From NCBI GenBank assembly GCA_021793235.1, contig JAJYTD010000001.1, forward strand, positions 186,001 through 250,000: a stretch of 64,000 nt of DNA, given 5' to 3'. This document shows, in pieces, positions 33,016 through 41,260 of the stretch (its first letter is position 1; the number at the start of each line of letters is the position of its first letter). The notes beneath the pieces are model-generated. The model did no database searches and was not told the origin of the DNA. It saw nothing but the letters and a program-made list of their open reading frames with translations. This stretch comes from Actinomycetes bacterium. Its GTDB lineage: Bacteria > Actinomycetota > Actinomycetes > Streptosporangiales > Streptosporangiaceae. A program made the translations under genes and the position numbers.

Positions 33016-33291
33016 TCAGTGGTCGACCGCCTTTCCGAGCTTGTCACGTATTTCGGCGCCGTCGACGAAGTTGTCGATGACCACGACGGGGACGCCCACA
33101 TCGCCGAGCTCGGAGGCGAGCTCGCTGGAAGTCAGTACTACGTCAGCGGTCGCGGCGGCGCCGCGGGCCGTGCCGATGTCGGCGACCTCCACGTCGGCGT
33201 CCAGACCAAGGTCCTGGGCCGCCCTTTCCGCGTTGCTCTTGAGAATCACACTGGTCCCGATACCCATACCGCACACAGCGAGGATCTTCAT
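33016..33291 (-). CDS. PTS EIIB, ascorbate-type
   Basis: A 91-residue soluble phosphocarrier. The phosphorylated Cys7 lies in the P-loop AVCGMGIGTS, typical of lactose/ascorbate-type IIB. It takes phosphate from EIIA and passes it to the sugar bound to EIIC. The ATG at 33291 overlaps the EIIA stop by 4 bases, showing translational coupling. Confidence 0.92.
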   Translation of the reverse strand: MKILAVCGMGIGTSVILKSNAERAAQDLGLDADVEVADIGTARGAAATADVVLTSSELASELGDVGVPVVVIDNFVDGAEIRDKLGKAVDH

Positions 33292-33758
33292 CCCGTGCTC
33301 ATTTCGTACTTGGTGATGACGGAGCGGACCTGCTCCGGGGCCGATGCGCTTTTCAGTGCTTCCAGTCGTGCGGGGTCGGCGAGCATCCGGGCGAGCCGGG
33401 ACAGCGCCGAAGAATGCCCGTCATGGTCGATGGCCGCAAGACCGACGACCAGGCGGACGGGATCGTTGTGAGCGTGCCCGAACCGCACCGGGGCGGCGAG
33501 CCCGGTCCACGACAGGCCGGTGCGCAGCACGGCCGATGAGGGGCGGGAGTGCGCGAGCGCGAGCCCGGGCGCGATGACGATGTAGGGGCCGTACTCCTCC
33601 ACCGCTTCCTGCATCTGGTGCACGTATGCTTCGGTGGTGATTCCCGTGGTGACCAGCAGCTCCCCGGCGGCCCTGATCGCTTCCCGCCAGTCCGCCACGC
33701 GGACACCGGTGGTGATCGCCTCGATCGGTAGCAGCTGCGACAGGGACGGTTCCTCCAT
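33288..33758 (-). CDS. PTS EIIA (mannitol/fructose/ascorbate type)
   Basis: A 156-residue soluble phosphocarrier that receives phosphate from HPr. The active-site His70 lies in APGLALAHSRP, as in PTS_EIIA type-2 domains. The ATG at 33758 has a near-perfect AAGGAGGTG 4 bases upstream, so the longer in-frame frame to 33818 was rejected. First gene of the operon; it overlaps EIIB by 4 bases. No EI or HPr gene and no dedicated regulator (for example a PRD activator) lies nearby. Confidence 0.92.
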   Translation of the reverse strand: MEEPSLSQLLPIEAITTGVRVADWREAIRAAGELLVTTGITTEAYVHQMQEAVEEYGPYIVIAPGLALAHSRPSSAVLRTGLSWTGLAAPVRFGHAHNDPVRLVVGLAAIDHDGHSSALSRLARMLADPARLEALKSASAPEQVRSVITKYEMSTG

Positions 33759-34108
33759 GGGCACCTCCTTATGGCGCGTCCTGCTCGCCACGTCCGCTAC
33801 ACGGACACCAACGGCCATCCGTCTCCCACGCTATGGCGCGGTCGAACGAATGTAACGCAAGGAACTCTGCGATGTCGCGGGTTAATGTGGCGTTGTTCCG
33901 CCAGAACCCGATGACCTGGGCGCTGGAGCACGAGGAGCACCTGGGTACAGGGCCGTTTCCGCCGGGTGAGCCCCATCGGCGCGTTGACGAAGTTCGGCCG
34001 AGCCCGGTCGGTCTCTGCGGGCGTGAGCGCCGAGACGGCGATGGGCGGTGCCCGGTGCGGGTTTCGCGGCAGCGGCCGGGGCCGCCCCGTCAGGGACGGG
34101 GTACCGGC
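33759..34108. other. Intergenic region upstream of the PTS operon
   Basis: 350 bases with no gene I can support. A plus-strand frame opening at 33872 gives a locally protein-like stretch (NPMTWALEHEEHLGTGPFPPG) but then runs antisense into the next gene. No DasR-like site is present. Confidence 0.35.
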
Positions 34109-34789
34109 CTACCTCTTGGGCCGGGTGATGTGGGCGGCGGTCCGGTCACGGTGCTGCAGGGTATCGCTGGTCGTGCGGGACTGCACACGCATCAGCCGCC
34201 GGGCGTCATCGGCCGCGTCCCGTGCGGTTTGCGGGCTGGCGGCCTGTCCGCGCTGCGGAGGGTGGTCGTCGGGCACCCCGATGCCGGAGGGCAGTCCGGC
34301 ACGGCCGAGAACGCGCAGTTGCGCGTTCTCCTGGGAGACCGACGGGCGGATGTCGCCGGTCGGCGACTTCCAGTTCCGTAGTCGGTGCTGCAGCCACTCG
34401 ATGCCCGCATAGCCTTCGCCCCGGGGCCAGGGGGTGCCGTCGTGCCGGTGGCCGAGGGCATGCAGCAGGTCCGTGATCGTCCAGCCGGCGGAGAAGAAGC
34501 GTGCCGCTTCGTCGCGCAGTGCGGTGAAATCCACCCCCCGTAGAGAGGGGTCGCGGTGGTGCAGCAGTTCACAGGCTCGATGCACGTCGCTTCGGGTGTG
34601 CACGGGCCGCTTCAGCGGGTCGGGTGCGGGCTGGTTCAGCAGCGCGTCGTCCACCGTGAGGATCACGTCGCCGTCGCGGTTCTCCCAGATGCCCACCTGG
34701 TCGCGCGGCCACCCCTGCGATTCGGCGAGTGCTGCGGCCAGGCGCCGCAGATCGAATCCGTCGCCGGAGGCGATGCGGATCTCTGCCAC
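34109..34789 (-). CDS. Protein of unknown function (replication/plasmid-like flavour uncertain)
   Basis: 226 residues, no signal peptide or membrane helix. The N-terminal ~70 residues look like a small alpha/beta domain with acidic patches (GIWENRDGDVILTVDD). The middle (HRACELLHHRDPSLRGVDFTALRDEAARFF, then AGWTITDLLHALGHRHDG) is helical and could include a helix-turn-helix. The C-terminal 60 residues are Arg/Gln-rich and probably disordered. The GTG at 34789 was chosen because GGGGAGGT lies 6 bases upstream; the open frame extends far upstream without a good start. Short blocks recall hypothetical proteins of Nocardiopsis-like genomes, but I do not recognise a family. Confidence 0.6.
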   Translation of the reverse strand: MAEIRIASGDGFDLRRLAAALAESQGWPRDQVGIWENRDGDVILTVDDALLNQPAPDPLKRPVHTRSDVHRACELLHHRDPSLRGVDFTALRDEAARFFSAGWTITDLLHALGHRHDGTPWPRGEGYAGIEWLQHRLRNWKSPTGDIRPSVSQENAQLRVLGRAGLPSGIGVPDDHPPQRGQAASPQTARDAADDARRLMRVQSRTTSDTLQHRDRTAAHITRPKR

Positions 34790-35184
34790 GGTGTACCTCC
34801 CCTTCCCGGTCGGGGCCGATGCCCTGCCGTCCATGATGCACGATGCAAAGGCGCCGAATCCGGAGCCGGGGCCCGGCGGATCGCTCCATACCCCCGTGCC
34901 TGAGGGGACGGCACTATGGTTTCGTTGAACGAGGCCAACCACGCGGCCCTCCGCGCCCACCTCGCCGGGGGCTTCGCGCGAACCGGCCGCCGCTACCTCG
35001 GCGGCGACGCCGGGCCCCAGCTTGTCCTGCGCAGGCCCGTAGGGTGCCCGGCTTGTCGGCAGACGTGAGCAGCAGCCGGTTCCGGGCATGCGGGCGATTC
35101 GGCATTGCCCGAACAGGCGGTACCGGGCCAAGATCGCTGCGCAGGCCGAACTGCGGCCCGCACCGACCGTGAGGAGACCCGACC
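34790..35184. other. Divergent intergenic region
   Basis: 395 bases holding only the doubtful small frame at 34916. GAGGAG before the purine nucleoside phosphorylase GTG lies at its right end. No symmetric element stood out. Confidence 0.35.
34916..35068 (+). CDS. Possible 50-residue peptide
   Basis: Starts with ATG 7 bases after GAGGGGA. The product (MVSLNEANHAALRAHLA at its start) has a plausible amphipathic N-terminal helix and ends with CPACRQT, a possible metal-binding pair of Cys. Nothing else supports it, and its codon use is only weakly biased. Confidence 0.25.
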   Translation: MVSLNEANHAALRAHLAGGFARTGRRYLGGDAGPQLVLRRPVGCPACRQT

Positions 35185-35982
35185 GTGCGTACCGACCCCC
35201 GGCAGACCGCTCAAAAGGCAGCCGAGGAGCTGCGCTCACGCAGCGGAGTCGACTCCTACGACGTCGCTCTGGTCATGGGCTCCGGCTGGGCTCCGGCCGC
35301 CGACGCGCTCGGCAGCGCCGGAACCGAGTTCCCGGTGACCGACTTCGCCGGGTTCGCGCCGCCTGCGGTCGCCGGGCACGCGGGGACCGTCCGCAGCCTG
35401 CAGGATGGCCGGCGCGACCTCCTCGTCTTCATCGGCCGTACCCACCTCTACGAAGGCCACAGCGTCGACACCGTGGTGCACAACGTGCGCACCGCCATCG
35501 CCGCCGGTGCCTCCACGGTCATCCTGACCAATGCGGCGGGCTCACTGCGCAGTGACCTCACTGTGGGAAGCCCCGTGCTCATCAGCGACCACATCAACCT
35601 CACCGCGCGTTCGCCGCTCACCGGAGCGAACTTCGTCGACCTCACCGGCACCTACAGTCCGGCCCTGCGCGCGCTCGCCCGGCGGGTCGACCCCTCCCTC
35701 GCGGAAGGCGTGTACGCCGCCATGCCCGGCCCGCAGTTCGAGACCCCCGCCGAGATCCGGATGCTCCGCGTCATGGGCGCGGACCTGGTCGGCATGTCCA
35801 CCGCGCTGGAAGCCGTCTCCGCCCGTGAGTACGGAGCCGCGGTCCTGGGCATTTCCCTGGTGACCAACGTCGCCGCAGGCCTGACCGGCGAGCCGCTCGA
35901 CCATGAGGAGGTCCTGGCCACCGGCCGCGACGCCGCTCCCGACGTCGGCGGGCTGCTGGCCGCTGTCGTCAAGGAGCTCTGA
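35185..35982 (+). CDS. punA: Purine nucleoside phosphorylase
   Basis: A 265-residue trimeric-type (PNP class II) enzyme: purine nucleoside + phosphate to base + (deoxy)ribose 1-phosphate. Signatures include [14 protein letters not shown] near the N-terminus, [70 protein letters not shown] and LVTNVAAG. These contact phosphate, ribose and base. The GTG start has GAGGAGAC 6 bases upstream. The phosphomutase gene starts 54 bases downstream on the same strand. Confidence 0.93.
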   Translation: MRTDPRQTAQKAAEELRSRSGVDSYDVALVMGSGWAPAADALGSAGTEFPVTDFAGFAPPAVAGHAGTVRSLQDGRRDLLVFIGRTHLYEGHSVDTVVHNVRTAIAAGASTVILTNAAGSLRSDLTVGSPVLISDHINLTARSPLTGANFVDLTGTYSPALRALARRVDPSLAEGVYAAMPGPQFETPAEIRMLRVMGADLVGMSTALEAVSAREYGAAVLGISLVTNVAAGLTGEPLDHEEVLATGRDAAPDVGGLLAAVVKEL

Positions 35983-36036
35983 CCCGACGGTCCGAATCGG
36001 TTGCGCGGACATGCGCCCTGGGAAGGACGAGACGAC

Positions 36037-37689
36037 ATGGGTGAGCCCTACCGTGAGCAGGCCCTTGCCTGGTTGGCGCAGGACCCCGACCCGCAGACGC
36101 GTGCAGAGCTGCGCGCTCTTCTCGATGCCGGCGACGACGACGCTCTGGCCGACAGGTTCGGCTCCCGGCTGGAGTTCGGCACGGCCGGGCTGCGCGGCGC
36201 ACTCGGTGCCGGACCGAACCGGATGAACAGGGTGACCGTCATGCGCGCCGCAGCAGGCGTCGCCCACTGGCTCGGTCCCGGACGGACCGTCGTCATCGGC
36301 TACGACGCCCGGCACCGCTCCGCGGACTTCGCCCGCGACACGGCGGCCGTGCTCACCGGTGCCGGCTGCACCGCACTGATGCTTCCGGGCCCCCTCCCCA
36401 CGCCCGTACTCGTCCACGCGGTCCGCGAACAGGGCGCCGATGCCGGAATCATGGTCACCGCCAGCCACAATCCGCCGCAGGACAACGGGTACAAGGTGTA
36501 TATCGGAGGCACCGGGCCGCACGCCGGGAGCCAGATAGCTCCCCCCGTCGACACGGAGATCTCCGCGGCCATCGACACGGTCGGCCCGGTCGACGAACTG
36601 GAACTCGGTACGGATTGGACGGTGCTCGACGACCAGGTCGTGGATCACTACCTCGACGCCATCACCGATCTCCCGTTGGGCGCTGAGCGGGATGCCACTG
36701 TTGTCTACACACCCCTGCACGGCATCGGTCGCGACACCCTGGTCAAAGCGTTCGAGTGGACGGGGTTTCCACCGCCGACGGTGGTGCTGGAACAGGCCGA
36801 TCCCGACCCGGACTTCCCGACGGTGGCGTTTCCCAACCCGGAGGAACCGGGGGCCATGGACCTGGTGCTGGCCGCGGGGCGCCGCGTCGGCGCCGATGTG
36901 CTCCTGGCCAACGACCCCGACGCCGACCGGCTGGCGGTGGCCGTGCCCGAGCGCCGGAGGCTCACCGGCGACGAGGTCGGCGGGCTGCTGGCCGAGCATG
37001 TCCTGAACGCCACGTCAGGCCAGGACCGCTTGGTGGCGACGACGATCGTCTCGGCCGGGCTGCTGGCCAAGATCGCAGCCGCGCACGGCGTCCGGTACGC
37101 CGAGACCCTCACGGGGTTCAAATGGCTGATCCGGGCGGGCGGGCCAGGTGATCGCGGCGTGTTCGCCTACGAGGAAGCGCTCGGCTACTGCCTGGGCGAC
37201 GACAACGGGCGCCCGGTCGCGGACAAGGACGGTATCAGCGCCGCCTTGGCCGTCGCCGGCCTGGCCGCCGAGGCCAAACGGGAAGGGCGTACTCTGTGCG
37301 ACCTCGCCGATGACCAAGCCCGCCGCTACGGCCTGCACGCCACCGGTCAGGTGGCGCTGCGGGTCGAGGACCGCACGCAGATCACTGCGGTGATGAACCG
37401 GCTGCGCACCGAGCCGCCCCGTTCCTTTGGGCCCTTGGCGGTCGAGGTCGTCGAGGACTTCGCAGCCGGCCGCAACGGGCTACCCCCCGCCGATGCCCTG
37501 CGCTACCGGCTCGGCGGCCCCGCCCGGGCCCGGGTGGCCCTGCGCCCGTCGGGAACCGAGCCCAAACTCAAGGCCTACCTCGAGGTGGTCCTGCCCGTCG
37601 ACGCGGATATCCACCCGGTGCGCGCTGCGGCCGCCCGCCACCTCGGCGACCTCGAACACGCCGTCAAACGCCTCTTCCCACAGGACTGA
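36037..37689 (+). CDS. Phosphohexo-/phosphopentomutase (alpha-D-phosphohexomutase family)
   Basis: A 550-residue four-domain enzyme that moves phosphate between C1 and C6 (or C5) of sugars. The phosphoserine loop is TASHNPPQDNGYKVY, the Mg2+ loop NDPDADRLAVAVP, the sugar-binding loop EALGYCLGDD, and the phosphate-binding loop SGTEPKLKAYLE. Its place right after purine nucleoside phosphorylase suggests it turns ribose 1-phosphate into ribose 5-phosphate, as PGM2-like mutases do. Phosphoglucomutase activity is the other option. The ATG at 36037 follows GGAAGGA by about 10 bases. Confidence 0.9.
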   Translation: MGEPYREQALAWLAQDPDPQTRAELRALLDAGDDDALADRFGSRLEFGTAGLRGALGAGPNRMNRVTVMRAAAGVAHWLGPGRTVVIGYDARHRSADFARDTAAVLTGAGCTALMLPGPLPTPVLVHAVREQGADAGIMVTASHNPPQDNGYKVYIGGTGPHAGSQIAPPVDTEISAAIDTVGPVDELELGTDWTVLDDQVVDHYLDAITDLPLGAERDATVVYTPLHGIGRDTLVKAFEWTGFPPPTVVLEQADPDPDFPTVAFPNPEEPGAMDLVLAAGRRVGADVLLANDPDADRLAVAVPERRRLTGDEVGGLLAEHVLNATSGQDRLVATTIVSAGLLAKIAAAHGVRYAETLTGFKWLIRAGGPGDRGVFAYEEALGYCLGDDNGRPVADKDGISAALAVAGLAAEAKREGRTLCDLADDQARRYGLHATGQVALRVEDRTQITAVMNRLRTEPPRSFGPLAVEVVEDFAAGRNGLPPADALRYRLGGPARARVALRPSGTEPKLKAYLEVVLPVDADIHPVRAAAARHLGDLEHAVKRLFPQD

Positions 37690-37757
37690 CCCGGACGAAG
37701 GCACCGGTGGCCGAACACCGCTTCCCGAAGCCTCCGGGAAAGTCCGGCCTTGCCAGA

Positions 37758-38507
37758 TCAGACCGCGGAAAATGCGGCAGGGGCGCGGGCGAGGAATTCC
37801 ACGGCGCTTTTCTTGAAGGCCTGCGCCGATACGGTGGTGCGGTGATCGCGCCGGGCGACGCGCAGCGCCCCGGCTGCGCCGGTGTCCTGGGCGAGCCGTT
37901 CCATGCCGTCCGCGAGCCCGTCCCGTTCCCCGGCGACAAAGAGCAGCGGGGTGCCCGCGGGTGCGGGGACCGCGGTGAACGGGTGGGCGGCCTGGCCCCG
38001 TGTGCACGCGGCGAGGGCCGCGGGGTCGTTGCCGGGCAGCGCCGCGGCGGCGCGGTGGACCTGCCCGAAGGGGCTCTGGTCGGTGCCGGGCCGATCCAGG
38101 TCGGCGCCTGCGAAGGCGTTCACCGGCCCGAAACCGCCGAGAACGGCGCGGCGCACCCGGTCAGGCCGGGCCAGGGCGAGCTCCCACGCCAGCCGGGAGC
38201 CCATGGAGTAGCCGATGATGTCGACGCGTTCGATCCCCAATGCGTCCAGAAGCAGCACGATATCGGTGACGAACACCGAAGGCGTGTACGCCTCGTCGGT
38301 GTGCGGCTTGCCACTGTTTCCGTGTCCGCGCAGGTCGAGGCCGACGGTCGGGAACCCCTCCAGCGCCCGCCCCCACCCTGTGCGGACCCAGTTCGACTCA
38401 TGGCTCGAACCGAAGCCGTGCAGCAGCAGTACCGGAACCGGATGCCGTGCCGATCCGGGGGCGGTGGTGTAGCGCAGCGGCACGTCCGCGGGAAGTATCC
38501 GGTACAT
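37758..38507 (-). CDS. Alpha/beta hydrolase in the 2-oxoacid dehydrogenase operon
   Basis: 249 residues, cytoplasmic. The nucleophile Ser101 is in GYSMGSR, the oxyanion strand is LLLHGFGSSHESNW, the acid residue is probably in AGERDGLADG, and the catalytic His is in RRDHRTTVS. The ATG at 38507 has GGAGGAAG 2-3 bases upstream of its spacer. It is the last gene of the E1-alpha/E1-beta/lipoyl operon, 77 bases after the lipoyl gene. In acetoin dehydrogenase E2 (AcoC) a lipoyl domain is fused to just such a hydrolase fold. Here the two parts are separate genes, which suggests, without proof, that this protein is the acyl-handling half of a split E2. A thioesterase is an alternative. Confidence 0.82.
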   Translation of the reverse strand: MYRILPADVPLRYTTAPGSARHPVPVLLLHGFGSSHESNWVRTGWGRALEGFPTVGLDLRGHGNSGKPHTDEAYTPSVFVTDIVLLLDALGIERVDIIGYSMGSRLAWELALARPDRVRRAVLGGFGPVNAFAGADLDRPGTDQSPFGQVHRAAAALPGNDPAALAACTRGQAAHPFTAVPAPAGTPLLFVAGERDGLADGMERLAQDTGAAGALRVARRDHRTTVSAQAFKKSAVEFLARAPAAFSAV

Positions 38508-38584
38508 CGCTTCCTCCACTCGTCTGTACGGCCGGGACGCCCAGCGTTCCGTTGCCGGCGGGCCGCGCGGGATCCGGCGGCGGA

Positions 38585-38908
38585 TCATTCCGCGGGCGGC
38601 CGCAACCGGACCCGGCGGGACGGCCTCTCCTCCTCCCGGGGGACCGTGCCGACGATCCCGGCCGCCTGTTCGGTCTCGAAGGTCACCAGGGCGGCGCCGA
38701 CCTGGACGACCGCGCCCTCTTCGGCGTGCAGCCGGACGATGACGCCGGAGTGCGGGGAGGGGATCTCCACTGCCGACTTGGTCGTCTCCAGCTCCACCAG
38801 CGGCTGGTTGCGCTCGATGCGTTCGCCCGGCTCCGCCAGCCATTCCAGGACGGTCGCCTCGACGAGCCCTTCGCCGAGGTCGGGGAGCGTGAACGTCTGT
38901 TCGGCCAT
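38585..38908 (-). CDS. Stand-alone lipoyl domain protein (E2-type, no catalytic domain)
   Basis: 107 residues: a complete biotinyl/lipoyl domain (residues 3-78) with the modification Lys44 in ELETTKSAVEIPSP, followed by a ~25-residue charged tail resembling an E2 linker. A normal branched-chain E2 has about 400-500 residues with a peripheral-subunit-binding domain and an acyltransferase domain; neither is present, and no remnant of them follows the stop codon. It lies 5 bases after E1-beta in the same operon, so it should accept acyl groups from this E1. The acyl acceptor step must be done by another protein. Confidence 0.88.
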   Translation of the reverse strand: MAEQTFTLPDLGEGLVEATVLEWLAEPGERIERNQPLVELETTKSAVEIPSPHSGVIVRLHAEEGAVVQVGAALVTFETEQAAGIVGTVPREEERPSRRVRLRPPAE

Positions 38909-38913
38909 TGTCG

Positions 38914-39960
38914 TCAGAACTCCAGGGTCCGCTGCACCGCGAGCAGGATGCGGTCGATCGTGGGCAGGTACTGCGGTTCGAGGGGGCCCGCAGGGTAGGG
39001 GACGTCGAATCCGGTCACCCGTTGCACCGGTGCCGCGAGGTCGCAGAACACCCGTTCGGTGATGAGCGAGGAGACCTCGGCCCCCAGGCCGGCGGTGAGC
39101 GGGGCCTCGTGCACCACGACCGCGCGCCGGGTGCGAGAGACGGAAGCGGCCAGGCCGTCGGTGTCGATCGGTTTGAGCCAGCGCAGGTCGAGCACTTCGA
39201 GGTCGACGCCGTCCTCGGCGGCGAGTTCGGCGACCCGCAGACAGCGGTGCACCATCGCGCCCCAGGCCACCAGCGTGGCGTGCCGGCCGGGCCGGGCGAT
39301 CCGGCTGGCTCCGATCGGATCGCCACCGGTGTCCGCGGCCTGGGCGCGGGCCCCGTCCAGCACCACCTGCCGCCGGTCCCAGTAGCGGGCCTTGGGCTCC
39401 ATATAGATCACGGGGTCGTCGGAGCGGATCGACTGCAGCAGCAGGCGGTAGGCGTCGTTCGGGTCGGAAGGCGCCACGACCTTGAGGCCCGGTACGTGGG
39501 CGAACAGGGCCTCAAGGCTCTCGCCGTGGTGCTCGGGCGCCTGGATGCCGCCGAAGCTGGGCAGCCGCACGGTGATCGGCATCGAAGCGGCGCCGCGTGA
39601 ACGGTAGTGCATCCGCGCCATCTGGTTGACGATCTGGTCCACGGCAGGGTAAGCGAACCCGTCGAACTGCAGTTCCGGTATGGGGCGCCAGCCGTTCATG
39701 GCCAAGCCGACAGCCAGCCCCACGATTCCGGACTCGGCGAGCGGGGTGTCGAAGACCCGGTTCTGCCCGTATGCGGCCTGCAGGCCGTCGGTGACGCGGA
39801 AGACGCCACCGAGACGGCCCACATCCTCGCCGAACACGAGTGTGGCGGGATCCTCGCGCAGGGCAGTGTCGAGTGCGCGGTTGATGGCCTGCTGCATCGT
39901 CATCTCGACGAGGGCGGCGCCGTTCGCGCCCCGCCCCTCTCCCACGAGGGCTTCAGTCAA
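38914..39960 (-). CDS. 2-oxoacid dehydrogenase E1 beta subunit (branched-chain type)
   Basis: 348 residues, transketolase-like pyrimidine-binding and C-terminal domains. Signatures: VFGEDVGRLGGVFRVTDGL, FDTPLAESGIVGLAVGLAMNG, MPITVRLPSFGGIQAPEHHGESLEALFAHVPGL, and VVVHEAPLTAGLGAEVSSLI. These fit BCKDH/BkdA2-type more than pyruvate-type E1 beta. The likely start is TTG at 39960, with AGGAGGT 6 bases upstream and overlapping the E1-alpha stop (TTGA); an internal ATG at 39903 would truncate the conserved N-terminus. With E1-alpha it decarboxylates a 2-oxoacid on ThDP and loads the lipoyl arm. Confidence 0.92.
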   Translation of the reverse strand: MTEALVGEGRGANGAALVEMTMQQAINRALDTALREDPATLVFGEDVGRLGGVFRVTDGLQAAYGQNRVFDTPLAESGIVGLAVGLAMNGWRPIPELQFDGFAYPAVDQIVNQMARMHYRSRGAASMPITVRLPSFGGIQAPEHHGESLEALFAHVPGLKVVAPSDPNDAYRLLLQSIRSDDPVIYMEPKARYWDRRQVVLDGARAQAADTGGDPIGASRIARPGRHATLVAWGAMVHRCLRVAELAAEDGVDLEVLDLRWLKPIDTDGLAASVSRTRRAVVVHEAPLTAGLGAEVSSLITERVFCDLAAPVQRVTGFDVPYPAGPLEPQYLPTIDRILLAVQRTLEF

Positions 39961-41000
39961 GGCTCGACCTCCTCGCGCCAGAGCCGCTGCTGGCGGGCGA
40001 GCTCCTCGGTGGGCTCGCGGTAGACATAGGTGAACAGGTCTGATCCGGCGGGAGGCGGCGCGGTGGCGATCCCGTCGCGGATCCGCTCCACCGCGGCCCG
40101 GGCACCGTCCTCGATCTGTTCGAAGAAAGCGGTGTCGGCGTGGCCGGCTTCCTCCAGAGCGGTGCCCAGGCGGGGCAGCGGATCGCGTTCCTGCCAGGCG
40201 TGCTCCTCACCGCGGTCGCGGTAACGGGTGGTGTCGTCGGATGTGGAGTGGGGCGCGAGCCGGTAGGTGAGCGCCTCGATCAGCGTGGGCCCGCCGCCGG
40301 AGCGCGCCCTGTCCAGGGCCGAGCGCGTGGCGTTGTGGACCGCTGCGGCATCGTTGCCGTCGACGGTGATGCCGGGCATCCCGTAGCCGGCGGCGCGTGC
40401 CGCGATGGAGCCGCCGGCGATTTGGCGCTCATTGGGCACCGACAGCGCCCAGCGGTTGTTCTGGCAGAAGAACACGACAGGGGAGCCGAAGACACCGGCG
40501 AAGTTCAGCGCCTCATGGACGTCCCCCTGGGAACTCGCCCCATCGCCGAAGTAGGCGATCGCGCAGCCGGTCTCGCCGCGCAGCCGCTCTCCGAGGGCCC
40601 AGCCCACCGCGTGCGGTACGGGGCCGCCTACCACCGCGTTGATGGATCCGAACCGTGAGGCGATCGGGTCGTAGCGGCCACCGTGCCACAGCGCGCGGTG
40701 GCTCGCCAGGTAGCCGACCATGTCCACGCCGAGGGTGAGGGCGACGGCCATCTCGCGATAGGTCGGGAAGGCGAAGTCCCGGTCGCGGTCGAGCGCCGCG
40801 GCGCTGGCCACCTGGGCCGCTTCCTGGCCGCGCAGGGAGACGTAGGCGGGGAAGACCCCCTGGCGCTGGAGGGCGATGGCCTCTGTGTCCAGCAGGCGGG
40901 CGGTGAGCATATCGCGGTAGATGCGGCGCGCCGACTCCGCCGGGAGCGCTCCGGTGCGGTCGGGCGTGGAGCCGGCGCCCGGTGGCGCGTGGGTCTGCAT
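39957..41000 (-). CDS. 2-oxoacid dehydrogenase E1 alpha subunit (branched-chain type)
   Basis: 347 residues. The ThDP/Mg2+ motif is GDGASSQGDVHEALNFAG, ending in CQNNRW. Other signatures are FPTYREMAVALTLGVDM, GPVPHAVGWALGERLRG, and the C-terminal RLAPHSTSDDTTRYR loop typical of branched-chain E1 alpha. Substrates are probably 2-oxo acids of Val/Leu/Ile. The ATG at 41000 has GAGGGAG 8-9 bases upstream; another in-frame ATG at 41018 would place that site inside the coding sequence. First gene of the four-gene operon. The upstream 60 bases carry a 14-bp perfect inverted repeat. No E3 gene is in the window. Confidence 0.93.
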   Translation of the reverse strand: MQTHAPPGAGSTPDRTGALPAESARRIYRDMLTARLLDTEAIALQRQGVFPAYVSLRGQEAAQVASAAALDRDRDFAFPTYREMAVALTLGVDMVGYLASHRALWHGGRYDPIASRFGSINAVVGGPVPHAVGWALGERLRGETGCAIAYFGDGASSQGDVHEALNFAGVFGSPVVFFCQNNRWALSVPNERQIAGGSIAARAAGYGMPGITVDGNDAAAVHNATRSALDRARSGGGPTLIEALTYRLAPHSTSDDTTRYRDRGEEHAWQERDPLPRLGTALEEAGHADTAFFEQIEDGARAAVERIRDGIATAPPPAGSDLFTYVYREPTEELARQQRLWREEVEP

Positions 41001-41060
41001 GGCCGGCGACTCCCTCATTAATCGGGCACGGACGGATCAGGGGTGGACGGCCCTGACGGT

Positions 41061-41143
41061 TCAGCCTTGATTGTCTGCAATGAATCGACACTTTATCTAG
41101 ATATACGAATAAGATCGATACATACGAGTACAATCAAGGCTGA
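41061..41143. repeat. 14-bp perfect inverted repeat spanning an AT-rich segment upstream of E1 alpha
   Basis: TCAGCCTTGATTGT (41061-41074) and its exact complement ACAATCAAGGCTGA (41130-41143) are separated by 55 bases that are unusually AT-rich for this DNA. These include the palindrome TATCTAGATA (41094-41103). It begins 61 bases upstream of the E1-alpha start and is likely regulatory: paired operators for a looping or Lrp-type octameric regulator, or a long RNA hairpin. Confidence 0.6.
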
Positions 41144-41260
41144 TATGTGCGTTTCCGTCTAGATGAGCGGAGTTCGGGGTGGGGAAAAGGACACACCGCG
41201 CCACCCGGGGGCGTTGTGGGAGGTGCCGGGATGGGCGGGTGGGAATGCGGCCTCGGGCGG

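Noticed and set aside
33759-33860. DasR site before the PTS operon
   Set aside because: No GGTCTAGACC-like core is present in the upstream region.
33833-34381. 182-codon plus-strand frame
   Set aside because: Mostly antisense to the 34109-34789 gene; no ribosome site. Only a short piece looked protein-like and is noted as a finding.
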